NCBI GenBank assembly: GCA_031308135.1
Contig: JAHLJT010009436.1
Span: forward strand, 117,869,272-117,933,271
Direction of reading: 5' to 3'
DNA length: 64,000 nucleotides
DNA from: Acheta domesticus
Taxonomy: Eukaryota; Arthropoda; Insecta; Orthoptera; Gryllidae
Below are positions 51,868-59,373 of this stretch, piece by piece. The notes beneath the pieces are model-generated. The model was not told where the DNA came from. It saw only the letters and a program-made list of their open reading frames with translations, and ran no database searches. The translations under genes and the position numbers were made by a program. Position 1 is the stretch's first letter; every line of letters starts with the position of its first letter.

Positions 51868-54800
51868 GGATAAAGATTTTTCCTTCTAGTAAAATTTGTT
51901 CTCCATAGTGAGTTCTTTCATTAAGGACTCACTATTCATAAGTTCATTCATTAATTTTGTACATTTTTTGAAAATTTAGTAGTTTTCGCACAATATTGCA
52001 TGCAATATGTGTAATTTAAAGAATTACAAAAACAAGGTTTTTTTCTAAAAGGGCTTCACATCTTTTCTTTAAACTTTTGGTAAGGGATAGTGCCTAATGT
52101 ACTTGACTATGAGGTGACTTAAACGCCATATTGCTCTATTCTTTTTTTTTTTATTTTTTTATTTTATTTACAAAAATGTAATTTTTTTGATTTGTGTTCA
52201 CGCCCTTAATAATTACATTAGCAGTGATTTGTTCACATTTTTTGTATTTATGAGGGTGAAGTGCTACTGTGTAGTAAAACCCCGATTTTAAGAATTTTTG
52301 CACATCAGATCTTGAATTTAGTTAGATGTTCTGAAAGAAAAGGCAGCAGTGTCAATGTCAGTTTCGCAAAGGGTGGTTGGGACAAATACAAATGTTACAA
52401 GTTTTGCTTTTTAAAAATTGGTTATATTTTGGTGAATGAAAGTTCTGCATTAGTTAGCTGGAATAATTTTTCAGAACCTAAGCCCACATGTTCTGTTTCG
52501 AGTGTGTTTGTTGATTTAAGTTTGTCGCCAGTGAAAGTCAGTTGCTGGTTTTTACTTTCTCACTACTGCTTACGCAAGTAGAGAGAAAGGTATTTAGTAC
52601 TGTGGGGAAAAAGCTGCGAATATTCAGCAGAGAAACTTGCCGGGCCCTGGCACCAAAAAAGTTGGAGAAATCCAAGCTAAATTTAGAGAGAAAATCCTTT
52701 ACCATGTGGTGTAGCCAGAATCCATGTTTTGAGGATACTTGATGTCGATAAATAGATTGAAGCCAAACGACTTTCTGTCCGTCTGCTTGTGAACAAACAC
52801 TAACAACTAAAACCGTTCGGCCAATTTTCTCCAAAATTTATATTCCCATATCGATCTGGCTGATGTCGCAGACCATCGAATATGAAACCGAATATTGTAA
52901 TTTTTGGGTTCTCATGTTCATGAAAACTTGATTTTTTACTTTCCCGTATACGTACGTATACATGGAGTGATATACGTAGTATAGGAAGTTATTTAATGCT
53001 GCGTGAAAAAATGGCCAATTTCCGGCGGGGAAAAAATTCATTGCTGGGCCGTGAAAACGAAAAAGCGGATAAAACCAGTTGCTATTTTAAGAAAAAAATC
53101 CCCTAACACGTAGTGTAGCCAGAAAACCTGTTTTCTAGGTCCTTGATATCCGAAAAGCAATTGAAAGGAAAACGTCCATCTGTCTGTCTGTCTGTTTGTC
53201 TGTGAACACTGCCTAGCACCTAAACCATACGTACGATTTCTTCCAAAATGGATATTCCCCGGGTGGTCTGGTTCTAGTCGAAGCTTCGAGATTTTGAAAA
53301 AGATTCTTCAAAATTTGAGGGTACCTTTATATGAAGTCCCCAGTGATTTACAAAATTTTCTCAAGTACGGCTCCAAATTTTTTCTTTAAATTCTTTGTAT
53401 GAATAGAGTAAAATACACTTATTAACATGGCATACGTCCGATTTTCATGAATAACTGTGAATTTTCGAAAATTGTGAAAGTTTGAATTTTTTTCGGCGTC
53501 TTTCTCCAACTACAAAATTGAAGATAGAGATTTTTTCTTCAAAATAAATTTGTTCTGCATATTGAGTTCTGTCATAAAGGTCGTGTAAATGTTTTTCAAA
53601 TTTTAGTAGTTTTCGTGCAATATGTGCAACATTAAAAAATTACAAAAACAAGATTTTCTCAAAAACAGCTACAAATTTTTTCTTTAAACTTTAGGTAGGT
53701 ATAGTGGTAAATGTACTCTATCAGATGACATAAAATCCATATTGCTCTATAGGTCGTTTTTTTTTTCAAAAATTACAAAAATATAAATTTTTTCAAGTGT
53801 TTCTGACGTCGATAATATTTACATTATCTGCAATTTTTTCACATTATTATATTTACGAGTACATGTGCTTTAAAAATGTCAAGTAAAGTTTCTTGAAAAC
53901 ACAACCGTTTTCTGTGAAAGTAGCTCAAAATTCGCATTTTCAGAAACACTCAAATGTCCTCTTCTCGTATATGGCTGCAAATTTTTTCTTGAAACTTGTG
54001 TATTGGATAGTGCTAATTACCACTCTTTAGTATAGCGTAAAGTCTATTTTGAGGTTTTTTCCTCTTTTTTTTTTCTTTCTCTTTTTATTTCTTTTTTTTT
54101 CTTTTTTCTCTTTTTTTCTTTTCAAAAATTAGATAATTGTAATTTTTTTGAAAGATCTCTCACATCTTTAATATGCATATTGCCAGCAATTTGTAAAGAT
54201 TATTATATTTGTGAGTGTAAGTGCTTCAAATAATGTATTTTGAAAACTCAAAAATTTTCTGTGAAAATGAGCTTCACATTTCGCATTTTTAGTAGTGCTA
54301 AAACGCAATTTTCTTTAAAACGGCACATACTTTTTAAAAGAAAATTGCCATTTAGGGCTAGGTTTTTGTGTTCTTTAATATTCTAAAATTAATATTTTCG
54401 TTCTACCAATAGGAAACCGAAAAATTAGGAAAATGACAAAAAAATTTACTTTTGGCGGTGATAGATGTCAGCTGGCAAGAAAGAGTTTGTGGCAATTCCG
54501 AACAGCTAGTGAAGACCCAAGGAAATAGAAAACTAATACAGGAAAGGCTGTGCCATTCTGTAGCACCACTAGTTTGGAAATTGCAAAAGTCAAAACTTCA
54601 TTCGGAATTTCCTACAACTACAATTATGAACATAGAGATTTTTTTCCCTTAATGAAATCTGTTCCAAAAAAATAAAATTTGAAATAAGGTCAAGCACAAT
54701 TTAAATATATGATTTATTATTTTAGAATTACGTGTTTTAGAAAAAATTTTGTGCAAAAAAAATAATTTCCTCTATTTTATGTTTTCCTCGATTTACACTT

Positions 54801-57800
54801 TTTTTTTGACCAGTCCCTAGAGTGGCGTAAAATAGGGGTTTCACTGTATTTTAATATCATTATATTAATAATTTTTGGTGATGTTTTGTGTCATCAGAAA
54901 CCATTCTCTATTCACCACTAATCCAGTTTGTTCTTCTCTTGGCTTGCCAGTTACCATCTTTAACTCATGGTCTTCATTATTACCTATTAAAATGTTATCT
55001 TTGTTTCTGTAACTTTCCTAGCTTGTGATTGTTCTGTCTGTTCTGTTTGTTGCTGTTGAGTTTGGGTACTGTGAATTCTGTTTCTGCTGTTTTTCTCTTT
55101 GTCCTTGTGTTTTGTTGTTTCTCTCTGATGAGTTGGTTATTTGTCTCAGTTTTTCAGTGTTTCTGCCCTGTTCATTTGTGTCCTCTTCAGCCATTTTTTG
55201 TTTCTTTCTCCGTTGTTCTTTCCTTTCACTGGTTCTTGAAACACAGAATCTCTTGTCTTTGCTTTATTGCTCTTGGTTTCAATATTTATTTCTTCTAGTT
55301 TGTTGTTTATTTCAGTTCTGTTTTAGTGCTTTTTTGATTTCCTGGTGTACTCAGTGTTTTAGATCAACCTTCATATGTGTTAATGTTTTGGGGATATCTA
55401 AGCATTTAGATTTAGGCTAAGCATTGTTGCTTAACACTCCAGGTTTCCTTTTTCTTTCCCATCTTCAGTGTTGTAATTTAGGCCTCTTTGACCTGTAAAC
55501 CTTAGTTTGGTGCTTTATCTTTGTAGCGTTTTGATTTCTTTATTAGTTATTTTTTCGCATACTGTTGTGGATTGGTTTTCAGCATACCTCGCATTTGATT
55601 TCATGCTTTTACACCATGTCTGCACATGTTATACAAGTTGACATTGATTCTTTTTCATTTCTTCCTGTATTTTTGACCTCTTCCTTTGTCACATTATCTT
55701 CATTGTTCATTGTTGCATTATTGTTTTGTTAAATAGCACTTAAATTTCCTACGTTTCTGTTTCCTAACTTACTTTGGACAATCACTATTACTTCTCGTGT
55801 TTTGTAGTTTTCAGTGCTTGCCTCCTCTCCTCCCTCCATATAATAAATACAATTTTTATAGTTATAATGTTGTTAAATTTACCAGACAATGTTTCACAAA
55901 CTTCGTCGTTGTATTTGATTTATCCACAGTATAATCAACATGTTGAAATGAATCTCATTTTTTTGTCAATTATCACTCTCAAATCCTGAAGCCAAGAAAC
56001 TGGTGTGCCTTCAGCAAATCACTTCCCACTTTGTAGTCAAATGAAAGTGAATTTTTTTGATGTTTTATAAGGTATAGTTTTGTATTTACCAAAAATCAGT
56101 CTCAATTCTAAAGATTGTCACCATTGTAATAATTTCAAGATCAGATTGAAGAATAATAGTCATTTATTAATAGTTATATAAATATTTAGATCATCTGCAA
56201 AGAACAGAAGAGACAAGATGATCAAACCTTTTGACATTATTGTGAAAAAGCATATATAGTAAATGGTCCCTGATGAAATTTTGAGGATCACCTTACAAAC
56301 ATATTTTTTGATTCTAAGGACTTATATTTCACTTTCTGCAATCTATCTGACAAATAATTGTGAAACCACTTCAATAGAGGCACCACTCCTATTTTCTCCA
56401 AAACCAAAGTAAAAGTCAATTATGAACTATGTAGAAAGCTTTAGAAGTATAGAAGATGGTGTCTGCCTGTTTATACATTTCAAAATATTTAAGTACATAA
56501 TGCTGAATTGTCATCAAGTAGTAATAGTAGATTAATTTCTGGAAAATCCATGTTGCTTTTCAATCAAAAAAGGATTCAACTTATCAATAATTCTACAGCA
56601 ATTAGTACACATAACTTAGAAATGGGCATGTAATTCATAATATCTGAGAGATTATTCTTTTTAATTTCCGTATACGTACATATACACGGGGTGATATACA
56701 TAGTATGGAGAAAGTTTTGTAATGCTGTGTAAAAAAATGGCGAATTTTCGGCGGAAAAAATTCGTTGCCGGGCGCTGATAACGAAAAAGTGGATAAAACC
56801 AGTTGCTAAATTAAGAAGAAAAGAATCCCCTAACACGTGGTGTAGCCAGAAACCCTGTTTTGTGGGTCCTTGATACCGCAAAACCAATTGAAAGGAAAAC
56901 GCCCATCTGTCCATCTGTGAATACTGCTAGTGCCTAAACCATACATACGATCTCTTCCAAAATGGATATTCCTCGGTCGATTTGGTTCTAGTCGAAGCTT
57001 TGAGATTTTGAAAAAGATTTTGTAAAATTTGGGGATACTTTACATGAAGTCCCCCGGACATTTTCAAAATTTTCTCAAAAACGGCTCCAAATCTTTTTCT
57101 TAAATTTCTTGTAAGAATAGAGTAAAATACACTTATTAAGGTGGCATAGGTCTAATTTTCATGGATAACTCTGAATTTTCAAGAATTGCATAAGTTTAAA
57201 TTTTTTGGCGTCTTTCTGAAACTACAAAATTGAAGATACAGATTTTTCCTTTAAATAAAATTTGTTGTCCAAAGTGAGTTCTTTCATTAAGGTCATATAC
57301 ATTTTTTTGAAAAGTTTAGTAGTTTTCACGCAATATTGCTTACAATATGTGCAATTTTAAATAATTACAAAAACAATATTTTCTCAAAAACTGCTCCAAA
57401 GTTTTTCTTTAAACTTTTGGTAGGTACAGTGCGTAATGTATTTTATGAGATGAGAAAAACGTCACATTGCACTATTCTTTTGTTTTTTCCAAAAATTGCA
57501 AAAATGTAATTTTTTTTTACTTGTCTCTCAAGTTAGTATTTACATTAGCCTTGATGTGTTGAAATTATTATATTTTACGAGTACATGTGCTTTAAATAAT
57601 GTCAAGTAAAGTTTCTCGATAACACAACCGTTTTCTGTGAAAAGTAGCTCAAAATTTCACATTTTAGAAACGCTCAAACGCCATTTTCGCATATATGGCT
57701 GCAAATTTTTTCTTTAAACTTTTGTAAGGGATAGTGCTAATTACACTCTTTAGTATAGCGTAAAGTTTATTTTGAGTTATTTTTTTGTTTTTTCCAAAAA

Positions 57801-59341
57801 TTACATAATTGTAATTTTTTTGAAAGATCTCTCACATCTTTAATATGCAGATTACCAGCAATTTGTAAAGATTATTATATATGTGAGTGCAAGTGCTTCA
57901 AATAACTTCAAATAAAGTATTTTGAAAAACTCAATACTTTTCTGTGAAAATGAGCTTCAAATTTCTCATTTTTAGTAGCGCTAAAACGCTTTTTTCTTTA
58001 AAAACGGCACATACTTTTTATAAGAAAATTGCCATTTATGACTTTGTTTTTGTGTTCTTAATTATTCTAAAATTAATGTTTCCGTTCTATGAATAGTTGA
58101 AAAAAATGATCTATGAATAGTTGTGAAAAATTAAGAACATTACAAAAAAATTTATTTTTGGTGGTGATAGATGGCAGCTGGCAAGAAAGAGTATGTGGCA
58201 ATTCCGAATAGCTAGCAAATGCCCAAGGAAATAGAAAACTAAGACAGGAAAGTCTGTACCATTCTGTAGCACCACTAGTTACTTCTTATACATACATATC
58301 CAGGGTGTCCGGGGAGGAAACATCAGAACTTCGAAACTAAGCTCTTAAGATAATTCCAAGCTTATTTTGTCTAATAAACGACGTGGATATTCTGAATAGT
58401 TGGACCGCAATGAGCACTCCAAGTTTGGTTTGAAAAAATTATTTCTAGGCAAAAATTTGCATTATGGGAGCAAAGAAATACTCCAGAAACATATAAATTG
58501 TTTATTATTTACAACAGAAATGAATATATTTGCTCCAAAAAAATACAATGAATATAATATAAACAAGAAAGAAAATATAAATAAAAAATAGAAAAGCACC
58601 CAATTTACGCAATTCAACTGCTTTTTTATTTCTCGCCTAATTTTCTGTCTGAGCAAATATATTCATTTCATTTGTAAATAATAAACAATTTATATGTTTT
58701 TGGAGTGTTTCTTTGCTTCCATAATGCAAATTTTTGCCTAGAAATAATTTTTTCAAACCAAATTTTGAGTGCTCATTGCGGCCCAACCATTCGGAATATC
58801 CACGTAGTTTATAAGACAAAATATGCTTAGAATTGTCTTAAGAGCTTATTTTTGATGTTTCGACATTTACTCCCCAGACATTCTGTATATAGATAACCTA
58901 CATAGTATAGAGAAAGTTATGTAATGCTGAGGAAAATTGATTTCGAGATTTCAACGGAAATAAACATTTTGGGAAATAAAAATTTTGAAAATGTCCCAGG
59001 GGCCTAATGTAAAGTACTCTTCAAAATTTAAAGACTTTTTTTCAAAATCACAGAGCATCTTGAGGAGCCAGATCAACCTGGGAATGTATATTTTGGAAAA
59101 AATTGGTTGAATAGTTTAGGTGCCAGTTTTGTCCACAGACAGATAGACGTGCACTTTGAAAAAAACAACACTGTTTTGGTGTCAGGGTCCCCAGAATATT
59201 TATTTCCATTGAAATCTCAAAATCAGTTTTCCTCAGCATTACATAACTTTCTTATGAAAACTGTGAGGACAAGAAACACCTTAACTAGTGTGGGGAATCC
59301 TGGAAACAAGAAACAGGCCATGCGGCCTAAATCTTACTAAA

Positions 59342-59373
<32 letters not shown>

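Noticed and set aside
55025..55420. 131-codon Cys/Phe-rich ORF resembling a membrane protein
   Set aside because: The hydrophobicity comes from T-rich sequence; the opposite strand reads like a hydrophilic LINE linker.
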